A stretch of DNA of 64,000 nucleotides, taken from assembly GCA_900318565.1 (NCBI GenBank), contig ONLD01000006.1:1-64000 (forward strand), read 5' to 3'. The translations under genes and the position numbers were made by a program. This document shows positions 17,666-26,028 of this stretch, one piece after another. Source of the stretch: an uncultured Bacteroidales bacterium. GTDB taxonomy: Bacteria > Bacteroidota > Bacteroidia > Bacteroidales > UBA932. How positions within the stretch are numbered: the stretch's first letter is position 1; each line of letters begins with the position of its first letter. The notes under the pieces are model-generated. The model saw only the letters and a program-made list of their open reading frames with translations. It was not told the DNA's origin and did no database searches.

Positions 17666-18815
17666 AGCGGACCTCCTTTTTGCGGTTCACGCGAATAGGG
17701 ACCACGATGCTGACTTTCAGCTTGGTAGGTCCGAAGTAAGAAGCACGGCCGGTGATGTACGGATTGCGGATGAGCTTGTCATAAGCGTCCGTAGGCAGAT
17801 AGCTGCGATAGTCGGTCTGCAGGTAGCCAAGGCCGAGGCTGAGCTCGAGGTTGGCTCACTTCTCGCGGCCAAGAGCCGTGGTCCAGCCGCCGGTCACGCC
17901 AGCCGACCAGTACTCGCCCTGATAGTCCACGTCGCTGATCCACTGCAGGTCATACTTGGATGACATACCGTAGATTCCGGCGAAGAAACCGAGAAGCTTG
18001 TCGGTGCCCTTGGGATCCCAGGAGCGGAACCAATAACGGGCCTCGGCTCCCATCTCCCACATCTGGAGGCAGTATTTAAAACTGGTCTCCCACCAAGGGA
18101 AGACATCCTCAACCAACACGGAGAACCTGTCGGCGATGGGGACTTCGATTTCCACATTGTAGGCGGTAAGCAGGTCGTAAAGCACGTTGGTCTTGACGGC
18201 GGCTATCATCACTTTCTCGCGCTCGTACACGTACGAGGGTATATTGACTGCCTGGACGGCGTCAAAGGAGACGGCCAGCTCATCTTCGGGAAGATCGAGA
18301 ACATAGAAGGACTCGTCAATATCGAAATCAAGGTCAGGCACCGGAATATGGATGGCGTAAGGGAAACTGAGACGGAAAGCGGCAAAGCGCAGACGCACCA
18401 GCTCGGAGCGGGTCCTCTTCTCAGGCCAGGGAGAAACGCCGAAGTCGGTCGAAATGCGGCCGAGGAGATCGGGATATGCGGATTCGAGATACCTGCGCAT
18501 TGAATTCGCACGGGCCTCGGCAAGATCAAGGTTATGCTTTTGGTTTCCCTCGGGAGAGGAATAGGCCACGACTTTCACGGAATCGATAAGATCGGTGCCG
18601 TGGACGGCTACGATACTGTCGATGCGGGCGAGGTTCCTTGTGTTCTCCAGATACTCTGGATTGAAGCGGGAATCGTCAACGGGGAAGTAAATGCGGAAGT
18701 CATAAGTGCTTCCCTGCGCACGGCTTGCCAGCGAGAATACGAAAATCGCCACAAGCACCACAAGGAACTTGAAAATCAACGTGAAAGTCTGATGATAATG
18801 CACTTTAACTAACAT
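17658..18815 (-). pseudogene. OmpA-like/DUF3575 outer-membrane protein interrupted by in-frame TGA
   Basis: The frame starts at ATG 18815 with a signal peptide (FLVVLVAIFVFSLASRAQ). An OmpA-like segment follows (VVAYSSPEGNQKHNLDLAEARANS), then a DUF3575 beta-barrel-like region (AAVKTNVLYDLLTAYNVEIE, VFPWWETSFKY). It meets TGA at 17858-17856 after 319 codons. The same frame then stays open for 65 more codons to TAA 17660-17658, reading ANLELSLGLGYLQTDYRSYL, the expected end of a DUF3575 barrel. The break falls where the family usually has Trp, so one TGG-to-TGA change explains it. It is the first gene of the fimbrial operon, so loss or phase-like suppression could matter; a sequencing error is also possible. 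Confidence 0.75.
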
Positions 18816-18854
18816 TTACTACGCAAAGCCCCCGTGGAGCCACGAAAAAACATA

Positions 18855-18862
18855 CAAAGATA
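18855..18862 (-). promoter_or_regulatory. Minus-7 box of fimbrial operon promoter
   Basis: The minus strand reads TATCTTTG, a match to the Bacteroidota minus-7 consensus TAnnTTTG, 39 bp before the ATG of the DUF3575 gene. The leader contains a small hairpin, CGTGG pairing with CCACG (18833-18844). Confidence 0.6.
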
Positions 18863-18948
18863 AAACAAAAAATTTACAATTCCAAAATTATTCGATAATT
18901 TTTAGAAATAATTTTTGAAAAAAATTTTTGATTTATAAAAAAGTGTGT

Positions 18949-18956
18949 TATATTTG
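18949..18956 (+). promoter_or_regulatory. Minus-7 box of divergent fimbrillin/AraC unit
   Basis: TATATTTG fits TAnnTTTG, with TTTG at 18927-18930 as the minus-33 element 18 bp upstream. It lies in an AT-rich divergent spacer. Since transcription should start near 18962, the longer frame beginning at 18928 cannot be the real start. Confidence 0.7.
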
Positions 18957-18999
18957 CAAAAGAATTCATAAATCATCAAAAATGGGTTATCAACAGGTT

Positions 19000-20088
19000 A
19001 TGAACAGCAAGCTTATACCTATTTTTATTACTATAGCCGCCTTCGCGCTCGCTCCTTCTTGCAACAAGATGGACGACCTCCCGGATATGGCGCCCGCATC
19101 GAAAAAGCATAAGATGGATTTCGATATCCTCGTGACCAGGGACGGAGAAATCATCCAGAAAGGCCGCACCGGAGTGATGACCCGCTCGGCAGCCGTGGAT
19201 ACGGACGAGAGACTCGCGACGATGGATGAAGACATCCCCTTCGGCCTCATAGGTATCGATTTCGAGAAAGGTCAGCTGGTCCTTGACAATATGAAGGTAG
19301 CCAACGACGGCGTGGGATACAGTACCGCATTCGACGGCTTTATGTGGAACGGTATAAATAAGGTAAGCCTGAGCGCCTACTATCCCTATGTCAATAACGT
19401 CGATTACGGCAGCGGATTCGAAAATTATGCCATTCCTTATTCCGTTAAGGAAACCGAGGCCGGCCCGCTGGTGTCAAAGACGGTCGAAAGGGCTATCAAT
19501 CAACTGAATATGGTCCCTCTGGTTTTTCAGCATATTACCAACGACATAGGATACAAAATCTGTGACATTACCCCTGACAAGAATCTCCAGGGCCTTATCC
19601 ACCTGCGCAAGCTTACCGCTACAAACGTAGCTTCGGCCGGAGTTTTCGTCAACGACATAATCTCGGGAGCCGGCAACTGGCACAAACAAGGTTATTATAG
19701 AAAGGTAGTGGTGTTCGAGGGGGACGCTCCCGTGGGAGTCGGATCCGAGAATGAGAAGTTCGTGGGCTACGACGCCCTTGTGGACCGCCTCGCCGACAGC
19801 CACCGCTACTACTCCATACCGGACGATATCGAAATGGGCAAGCAATGCGTGGAGGTAGTATTCGACGTGGACGGGTTCAAGCACAACAATTTCTACTATG
19901 AGCCGTTGAAAAACCAGGTGCGCAAGTTTATGCTCTACGGACTCTTGCCTGACAATGTGTTCGTGTACGGCAAGCAATACACATTCCACATCGGCCTCGA
20001 CCTCAGCTCAATCTACCGGGAAATCACTTTCGCGCCTGCCGTGGGCGACTGGGAGACGACAATCTACGAAAATAACGATGACTTTTGA
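19000..20088 (+). CDS. Fimbrillin-like lipoprotein of the divergent regulatory unit
   Basis: A 362-residue protein. The start is set at ATG 19000 because it gives the signal peptide MNSKLIPIFITIAAFALAPSC (lipobox Cys21); ATG 18982 is the other option. A GVMTRSAA motif resembles the Arg/Lys processing site of pilins, and the body has GFMWNGINKVSLSAYYPYV, PLVFQHITNDIGYKI and closing ITFAPAVGDWETT, a variant of the FDPAV...W end of the operon paralogs. It is transcribed away from the operon and overlaps a membrane AraC-type regulator. It may be a regulatory or minor pilin that reports surface assembly to that regulator. Confidence 0.7.
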   Translation: MNSKLIPIFITIAAFALAPSCNKMDDLPDMAPASKKHKMDFDILVTRDGEIIQKGRTGVMTRSAAVDTDERLATMDEDIPFGLIGIDFEKGQLVLDNMKVANDGVGYSTAFDGFMWNGINKVSLSAYYPYVNNVDYGSGFENYAIPYSVKETEAGPLVSKTVERAINQLNMVPLVFQHITNDIGYKICDITPDKNLQGLIHLRKLTATNVASAGVFVNDIISGAGNWHKQGYYRKVVVFEGDAPVGVGSENEKFVGYDALVDRLADSHRYYSIPDDIEMGKQCVEVVFDVDGFKHNNFYYEPLKNQVRKFMLYGLLPDNVFVYGKQYTFHIGLDLSSIYREITFAPAVGDWETTIYENNDDF

Positions 20089-21443
20089 TTAACATCCTGC
20101 TCATATCGTTTCCGCTGTTCGTCTGCTCGTTCTGGATTGTCATCCACTTTATGATGGCCTCCAGGACACGGGCGTTTTTACCTTTAATTATATTGCTGAC
20201 GGCGACATCCCTGATGTTCCTCGCCAACGGCGTGCTCAACACCCCCGGGGCAGAAAAGGACCTGAAACTGGCAGCGCTGATAGCCGAACAGATTATCACG
20301 CCCTGCGTCATCCCCCTGACGATTATGTATTTCAGGCGAATCCGCAATATCGGACGTGAGCAACATCCGCTTGAGCTATTGTGGATAGTGGTACCCGTGA
20401 TACTTGGCACGGCAGCAATACTCCTGTTCTACCTGTCCGGAAAAGAAAGTATCCTCAATCTTCTCGTAGATACCCGCGCAAACGGATTCTCCGCAGCCGA
20501 AAAGTACCGCGGCAGGCCCGAGTACGTCTTCTACGTGACCACCCATATGCTTTATATGGCAACCATCATCATCCAGGTGATCTGGTTGCTGATTTACTTC
20601 GTGATTCTGGGGAGGAAGGAGAGGTTCTCGATAAAGAATTTGTTCAGATTCCTGCTGAGAGGCGGCAAAATACGCGTCACCGAACTGCAGAGCGACGTGA
20701 CAATCGCCATCTTGGTAATTATCATTATCCAGGTCTCTTCCCTGCTGGACTACACGGTATTGCATACGGCCCTGAACATAACGATAGCCCTGTTGCTTGG
20801 CGTCCTGTTGTACTTATTCTGCTATATTGCACTCTTCGGAGCGAAGAGGACAATCAGTCTTACAGAAATGCAGAACGCCTGGCGCTACAACTATGACGAG
20901 GCCAGCAAGCAGAGCGTAGTTGAAAAGATGCTCACCGAACTGCTCGACGACGCCGAAGAAGAGGCTCTGATAAGGATACAGATGAGAATAGGCGAGAATC
21001 TGCATCTCGACCAGTTGCGGGCTACAGAGACCATCGAAGAGCCCGAAATGGCGCAACAAATATTCTCCTCGGTAGCGGAATCCTGGGAGGAGGACGACCT
21101 GTTCAAGCGATTCCAGTGCCTGCTGCTGGACGAAAAAATATTTCTCCAGCCGAGACTTTCTCTGGTGGATGTCGCCGACAGGCTCAACTCCAACACGAGT
21201 TATGTCTCCAAGATGATAAACAACGCGTACAATCTCTCGTTCCCGGAGCTCATCAACACCCTGCGCATAGACTACGCCGAGCAATACATTCTGAGCAACA
21301 GGGACGCAAAGCAGACGGAAATAGCCGAGAAATGCGGATTTCTCAGCGCTTCTTCATTCAATACAATTTTCAAGCGTGTCACTGGCGTCACTCCTAAAAT
21401 ATGGATGGCTTCCGCAGACCGCCAGGCAAAGCTGAAGAAATGA
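20085..21443 (+). CDS. Seven-helix membrane-bound AraC-family regulator
   Basis: A 452-residue protein starting at TTG 20085, forced by a TGA in frame at 20079; TTG overlaps the upstream stop (TTGA). Seven hydrophobic segments fill residues 1 to ~265, for example INILLISFPLFVCSFWIVI and VTIAILVIIIIQVSSLL. After a linker, the C-terminal ~95 residues form an AraC/XylS double helix-turn-helix (LSLVDVADRLNSNTSYVSKM ... KQTEIAEKCGFLSASSFNTI, FKRVTGVTP). DNA binding from a membrane-tethered position is implied. Its neighbours make the fimbrial promoters in the divergent spacer a likely target. If translation began at the internal MM near residue 23, the first helix would be lost. Confidence 0.82.
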   Translation: MINILLISFPLFVCSFWIVIHFMMASRTRAFLPLIILLTATSLMFLANGVLNTPGAEKDLKLAALIAEQIITPCVIPLTIMYFRRIRNIGREQHPLELLWIVVPVILGTAAILLFYLSGKESILNLLVDTRANGFSAAEKYRGRPEYVFYVTTHMLYMATIIIQVIWLLIYFVILGRKERFSIKNLFRFLLRGGKIRVTELQSDVTIAILVIIIIQVSSLLDYTVLHTALNITIALLLGVLLYLFCYIALFGAKRTISLTEMQNAWRYNYDEASKQSVVEKMLTELLDDAEEEALIRIQMRIGENLHLDQLRATETIEEPEMAQQIFSSVAESWEEDDLFKRFQCLLLDEKIFLQPRLSLVDVADRLNSNTSYVSKMINNAYNLSFPELINTLRIDYAEQYILSNRDAKQTEIAEKCGFLSASSFNTIFKRVTGVTPKIWMASADRQAKLKK

Positions 21444-21820
21444 CAGACTACTCCAAAATCAGTATTCTGGCCGTTGACGACGTCGCGCTTAACCTGCTGC
21501 TTGTAAAAAAAATCCTGCAGCGCTACAATTTCCGCATCCGCACCGCCGACAGCGGCGTCAAAGCCCTCGAAGAAGTGGCCGCGGAAAAGCCGGACCTGAT
21601 TCTTCTCGACATTCTTATGCCCGGAATCGACGGCTTCGAAGTACTCAGCAGACTCAAGGCTGACTGGAACACGAAAGACATCCCCGTCATCATACTTTCA
21701 GCCCTCAACTCCAACAAGGACATAGTCCGCGCCTACGAAATGGGCGCCAAGGACTATATCACCAAGCCGATCATAATGGAGAAGCTGATAAACAGCGTGG
21801 CCCGCAACCTCGGACTCTAA
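21440..21820 (+). CDS. Single-domain response regulator, paralog of the one at 130-555
   Basis: A 126-residue receiver. The start is set at ATG 21440, which overlaps the regulator stop as ATGA. Visible motifs are AVDD, the phosphoacceptor Asp in LILLDILMP, Ser in ILSALNSN and Lys in ITKPI. No output domain is present. It closely resembles the receiver at the left end of the island, including NFRIRTA, VAAEKPDLILLD and KPIIMEKL. Coupled to a membrane AraC-type regulator, it may modulate that regulator by contact or share a kinase with its paralog. It ends in a 4-bp convergent overlap with the U32 gene. Confidence 0.88.
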   Translation: MTDYSKISILAVDDVALNLLLVKKILQRYNFRIRTADSGVKALEEVAAEKPDLILLDILMPGIDGFEVLSRLKADWNTKDIPVIILSALNSNKDIVRAYEMGAKDYITKPIIMEKLINSVARNLGL

Positions 21821-23553
21821 TCCTCCCTTCCCACAGTCATCTCGCACGAGCGGCAGTCAAAGCCGAGCGGCAGTCTGCGGCCGTTGTTGACCAAGTACAG
21901 GCGCCCCGAGGGAGCCGCACCCTGATACCGCTGACACATTCCCAGTTCGAATTTCACGCAGTAGCGCGTGCGCATAAGCTCTTCGCGGGGCAGAGCCGGC
22001 CGCTCTGAAACTGCGGCAGGTACGCTGCGCTCCACCCTCCAGGGCTCAGGACGGCAGGAATCGATATCCTGAGCAAGAAGACGGCGCATAGAATTGATAG
22101 TGGACGCGCTTAGAAGCGGCATCGAAGAGCCGCAGCTGACGGAACGGACAACAAAATGGTACACGCCGCTGCGTTTGGAAAGCTGCTCGCGCAGCATAGC
22201 CTCGCTGCGCTCAAGATTCTGCGCTTTCTCCACGTCGGCATTGAAACAGCTCTCGACCCGGCGGCCGTCCTCCGTGGCGGCGATAAGCTTGATGACGAAA
22301 GAGCCGCTGATTTCCACATCCACCGCCACATCCACTTCCCTCTTCGGCGACCTTGCCTCCAGCTCACGCTCGAATGCGGCGTTGATATTGCGGTAAAGCC
22401 GCACGCCGGGGCGCAGGCCTTCTACCTTTTTACAAATAATGGAAAGGCCCTCGCAACGGTCGGCCCTGAAGCCGCGTATGGCGCTGCCGCTGACGAAAGC
22501 GAACCCGTCTCCGTTGGAGAGCGCAAGGCCGCGCACGGAAGGACGCAGCTGCACCTGGACGGCGCCGCCGGGCAGCGGGCGTACGCCCTGCACCTCGCCG
22601 ACCAGCTCGCCCATCGCTTTCGGGGCGTCCATCGAGGACCACTTGTCCCGCTTCCCGTCCAGCCACCACTGCGTGTAGCCGCGATTGAAAGTCTTGTCGG
22701 AATCGGGCGTGAAGCCGCCGCGCACGGTGCCGAAAGAGGCCCTGCGGTAGCGCTCCGGATACTTTTGCACGAGAGCGTCCAGCGCAAGGCTGTACTCCCG
22801 CACCACATTTTTCACATAGGACGCATTTTTCAGGCGTCCCTCGATTTTGAACGAGCTCACGCCGGCCTCCGCCAACTCCTCTAGACGGTCCAGAAGCTTG
22901 AAATCGCGCATCGACAGCAGCGCCTTGTCCCGCACCAGCACCTTTCCGCTTTCGTCCACCAGGTCGTATAGAGAACGGCAGGCCTGGATACAGTCGCCGC
23001 GGTCGGCACTGCGGCCGTCCAGGTACTCGGACAGCCGGCAATCGCCGCTGTAACACACGCAAAGCGCTCCGTGCACAAAGAATTCCACCTCGCACCGCAC
23101 TCCGGCGCAGATTTTCCGCACATCTTCGAGGCTGAGTCCCCTTTCGAGAATCACCCTCTCGCATCCAAGGCTCTCAAAGTGCCTGGCCCGCTCAACATCA
23201 CGGATGGCGCACTGAGTGGAGGCGTGCATAGGCATCTGGACGTCCCCGAACCGCAGAAGGCCCTCCTCGCGGAAGATGATGGCGTCAACCCCGGCATCCT
23301 GAGCTTCCAGCATCAGGGAGTGCGCCTCCTCCCACTCGTCGTCGCGGACAATAGTATTGACAGTCAAAAAGATACGCGCGCCGAAAAGGTGCGCGTAGTC
23401 ACACAGTTCCCGGATGTCTTCAAGGCTGTTGCAGGCGGCCTTGCGGTTTCCGAGCACCGGGCCGGCGATGTAAACGGCATCGGCACCGCAGTCTATCGCC
23501 GCGATGCCGACCGTTTTATCTTTCGCAGGAGCGAGGAGCTCGAGCGTACGCAT
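21817..23553 (-). CDS. Peptidase U32 family protein (RlhA/TrhP-like)
   Basis: A 578-residue protein starting ELLAPAKDKTVGIAAIDCGA, the U32 signature opening. It also has the U32 cysteine cluster (GALCVCYSGDCRLSEYL ... RGDCIQACR) that binds an iron-sulfur cluster in tRNA/rRNA hydroxylating members, and FKIEGRLKN. The C-terminal part (KRDKWSSMDAPKAMGELVG) is the collagenase-like U32 accessory region. Characterised bacterial members take part in RNA hydroxylation (TrhP, RlhA) rather than proteolysis, so an RNA-modification role is likelier than collagenase. It overlaps the upstream TPR gene by one base (TAATG). Confidence 0.85.
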   Translation of the reverse strand: MRTLELLAPAKDKTVGIAAIDCGADAVYIAGPVLGNRKAACNSLEDIRELCDYAHLFGARIFLTVNTIVRDDEWEEAHSLMLEAQDAGVDAIIFREEGLLRFGDVQMPMHASTQCAIRDVERARHFESLGCERVILERGLSLEDVRKICAGVRCEVEFFVHGALCVCYSGDCRLSEYLDGRSADRGDCIQACRSLYDLVDESGKVLVRDKALLSMRDFKLLDRLEELAEAGVSSFKIEGRLKNASYVKNVVREYSLALDALVQKYPERYRRASFGTVRGGFTPDSDKTFNRGYTQWWLDGKRDKWSSMDAPKAMGELVGEVQGVRPLPGGAVQVQLRPSVRGLALSNGDGFAFVSGSAIRGFRADRCEGLSIICKKVEGLRPGVRLYRNINAAFERELEARSPKREVDVAVDVEISGSFVIKLIAATEDGRRVESCFNADVEKAQNLERSEAMLREQLSKRSGVYHFVVRSVSCGSSMPLLSASTINSMRRLLAQDIDSCRPEPWRVERSVPAAVSERPALPREELMRTRYCVKFELGMCQRYQGAAPSGRLYLVNNGRRLPLGFDCRSCEMTVGRED

Positions 23554-24485
23554 TACTTGAGGGAATTCAGAGCCTTCTGGGCGTCTGCACCGAACTTGGG
23601 ATCGGAAGTAGCCTTGGAGAAGTATTCCTTTGCTTTCGCATTGTTCTTGGCCTGCTGGTAGAGAGCGCCGACAGTGTAGGCTATCTGGCCTGCGTTCTTG
23701 GCGTTAGGAGCGGCCTCGAGATACTGCTCGAAGTACTTGATGGCGTCGGCGTTCTTGCCGGAGAGCTGGGAAGCCTGGCCGGCCACCTGGAGAGCCTGGG
23801 GGTTGGCCACATACTCGTGGCTGGTCACGGCGTCCTTGACGGCGTCGGCATATTTCTTGGCTTTGAGTCCAGCCACGGAACGCCTCAGGTACAACTTGCC
23901 GAGCTGGGCGTTGGCGTTCTTCTCCTGGCCTGCGGCGGCAGCTGCCTTATAAGCCTCGACGGCCTCGTCGTCCCTGTCGGCTCCGTCGAGGGCCATACCG
24001 AGACGCAGGCGGGCGATTCCGTTATCAGGATCCAGCTCCACGGCCTTCTTGTAGGCCTCTGCTGCACCTGCGAAATCCTTGGCGTTCAGCATAGAACCGC
24101 CTTTCTGCATATAAACCTGAGGGATAAGCTCTTCAGCCTTGGCGGCAGTCTCATCATCGCCGTATTCACGGGCCACAGAGACGGTCTCGGCGAATTTCGC
24201 GAGAGCCTCGTCATAATTCTTGTCCTTCAGCAGATCCTTGGCGATGGCGTTGAGGGTCTTGGGAATAATATCCTTGCAAGTGGCTACGAGTTCAAGTCCG
24301 TCTTCTCCGCAAGCCTCAGCCATTTTCAGAGCTTCCTTGAAACCTTCCAGGGCGGTCTGGTATTCGCCTGCCGAAAGGGATTCATTTGCGAGCTTTGCGG
24401 TCTCCGTTGCATCGGCCATACTCTGGGCCGACATCATTGCGGCTGCAGCAAACAGCGCTGCGAGGGAAACAAAAATCTTTTTCAT
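23553..24485 (-). CDS. Periplasmic TPR protein
   Basis: A 310-residue protein with signal peptide [21 protein letters not shown] and several tetratricopeptide repeats. The clearest is [20 protein letters not shown] followed by [21 protein letters not shown] further repeat near the C-terminus reads [20 protein letters not shown]. No catalytic domain is visible, so it probably scaffolds envelope proteins. It heads a two-gene unit with the U32 protein and has its own minus-7 box at 24522-24529. Confidence 0.8.
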   Translation of the reverse strand: MKKIFVSLAALFAAAAMMSAQSMADATETAKLANESLSAGEYQTALEGFKEALKMAEACGEDGLELVATCKDIIPKTLNAIAKDLLKDKNYDEALAKFAETVSVAREYGDDETAAKAEELIPQVYMQKGGSMLNAKDFAGAAEAYKKAVELDPDNGIARLRLGMALDGADRDDEAVEAYKAAAAAGQEKNANAQLGKLYLRRSVAGLKAKKYADAVKDAVTSHEYVANPQALQVAGQASQLSGKNADAIKYFEQYLEAAPNAKNAGQIAYTVGALYQQAKNNAKAKEYFSKATSDPKFGADAQKALNSLK

Positions 24486-24521
24486 CTTATCGTATTTTTA
24501 AACGTTATACGTCACGGATTA

Positions 24522-24529
24522 CAAAGTTA
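24522..24529 (-). promoter_or_regulatory. Minus-7 box for the TPR-U32 unit
   Basis: The minus strand reads TAACTTTG (TAnnTTTG), 36 bp before the TPR ATG. It lies back to back with the aspA box at 24565-24572. Confidence 0.55.
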
Positions 24530-24564
24530 ATATTTTTTATTTACATTTTGCGTGCCAAAATTGT

Positions 24565-24572
24565 TATCTTTG
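24565..24572 (+). promoter_or_regulatory. Minus-7 box of aspA
   Basis: TATCTTTG fits TAnnTTTG and leaves a 26-nt gap to the aspA ATG at 24599. The minus-33 element is not clear (TTTTG ends at 24550, closer than usual). Confidence 0.55.
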
Positions 24573-24598
24573 CGCCCAACACCACTGAAACACTTAAA

Positions 24599-26011
24599 AT
24601 GTCAGAAACAAAATTCAGGGTCGAAAGCGACCTGCTCGGCGAACTCAAAGTTCCTGCCGACGCCTATTACGGAGTCCAGACACAAAGGGCTCTCGAGAAT
24701 TACAAGATTTCCACAACCAGGATGTACCACTACCCCGAGTACATCATCGCAATGGCCTACGTGAAGATGGCGGCCGCCAGCGCGAATGCCGAGCTGGGCG
24801 TGCTGGACCGCAAAATCGCCGATGCCATCATAGCCGCGTGCCGCGAAATCGTGGACGGAAAGCTGCACGACCAGTTCCCCGTGGATATGATGCAGGGCGG
24901 AGCCGGCACTTCCGTCAATATGAACGCCAACGAAGTCATCGCCAACCGCGCCCTGGAGCTGATGGGACATAATAAAGGTGAATACAAGTACTGCTCTCCC
25001 AATGACCACGTAAACTGCGCCCAGTCGACCAACGATGCATATCCCACCGCGTTCCGCTACACTTTCGTGCGTATGAACAAGCACCTTGTGGCTAGCCTCA
25101 AGGACCTTATTGCAAGTTTCCGCGCCAAGGGTGAAGAATTCAAGGACATAATCAAGATGGGCCGCACCCAGCTGCAGGACGCTGTGCCGATGACCTCCGG
25201 GCAGGAGTTCAACGCATTCGCCAACAACCTCGAGGAGGAGATTGCCAACCTGGAGCGTAACGTAGTGCTGCTCAAGGAAATCAATATGGGAGGCACTGCC
25301 ATCGGCACCGGCCTCAACGCCGTGCCCGGCTTTGCGGAGCTCTGCACCAAGAGGCTGTCGGAGTTCAGCGGAGACGAATTCATAAAGGCCCCCGACCTCG
25401 TGGAGGCGACTCCCGACACCGGCGCCTACGTGTCCTACTCGGCCGCCCTCAAGCGCCTCGCCATCAAGCTCTCGAAGATTTGCAACGACCTCCGCCTTAT
25501 GGCTTCCGGCCCCCGCTGCGGCCTGCACGAAATCAACCTTCCTCCTATGGCTCCCGGTTCGTCGATTATGCCCGGAAAGGTCAATCCCGTCATTCCCGAA
25601 GTGACTAACCAGGTGTGCTTCAAGGTGATAGGCAACGACACCACCGTCGCCTTCGCCGCAGAGGCCGGCCAGCTCCAGCTCAATGTGATGGAGCCCGTAA
25701 TCGCCCAGTCGATTCTCGAGAGCGTGACCTGGCTGCGCAACGCCATCGAAACCCTGCGCACCCGCTGCATCGACGGCATCACCGTCAATGCCGAGCACTG
25801 CTACGATATGGTCAAGCACTCCATCGGCATCGTGACCGCCCTCAACCCGTACATCGGCTACAAAGCCTCCACGAAAGTCGCCAAAGAAGCCCTCGAAACA
25901 GGCCGCAGCGTCTATGACCTCGTGCTCGAGCAGGGCCTTATGACCAAGGAAAAGCTCGACGAGGCCCTTGACCCCAAGGCTATGACCAGTTCGCACGAGC
26001 TGCTGAAATAA
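24599..26011 (+). CDS. aspA: Aspartate ammonia-lyase
   Basis: A 470-residue cytoplasmic enzyme converting L-aspartate to fumarate and ammonia. The start at ATG 24599 gives the family N-terminus ([20 protein letters not shown]); the frame is open 71 codons further upstream but through the promoter. Diagnostic motifs are [33 protein letters not shown] and the superfamily signature [12 protein letters not shown]. The sequence follows E. coli AspA closely ([29 protein letters not shown]), which favours aspartase over class II fumarase. The fumarate could feed the FrdAB proteins encoded at 61-64 kb. Confidence 0.9.
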   Translation: MSETKFRVESDLLGELKVPADAYYGVQTQRALENYKISTTRMYHYPEYIIAMAYVKMAAASANAELGVLDRKIADAIIAACREIVDGKLHDQFPVDMMQGGAGTSVNMNANEVIANRALELMGHNKGEYKYCSPNDHVNCAQSTNDAYPTAFRYTFVRMNKHLVASLKDLIASFRAKGEEFKDIIKMGRTQLQDAVPMTSGQEFNAFANNLEEEIANLERNVVLLKEINMGGTAIGTGLNAVPGFAELCTKRLSEFSGDEFIKAPDLVEATPDTGAYVSYSAALKRLAIKLSKICNDLRLMASGPRCGLHEINLPPMAPGSSIMPGKVNPVIPEVTNQVCFKVIGNDTTVAFAAEAGQLQLNVMEPVIAQSILESVTWLRNAIETLRTRCIDGITVNAEHCYDMVKHSIGIVTALNPYIGYKASTKVAKEALETGRSVYDLVLEQGLMTKEKLDEALDPKAMTSSHELLK

Positions 26012-26016
26012 TTTAC

Positions 26017-26024
26017 TATATTTG
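26017..26024 (+). promoter_or_regulatory. Minus-7 box directly before the M16-like gene
   Basis: TATATTTG, a perfect TAnnTTTG, ends only 4 nt before the GTG start at 26029. If it is used, the mRNA would be leaderless. Confidence 0.5.
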
Positions 26025-26028
26025 CAAT

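Noticed and set aside
17856..17858. TGA read as tryptophan or selenocysteine
   Set aside because: Many genes in the window end in TGA (for example 20085-21443 and 52146-52556), and no SECIS-like hairpin is obvious after this codon.
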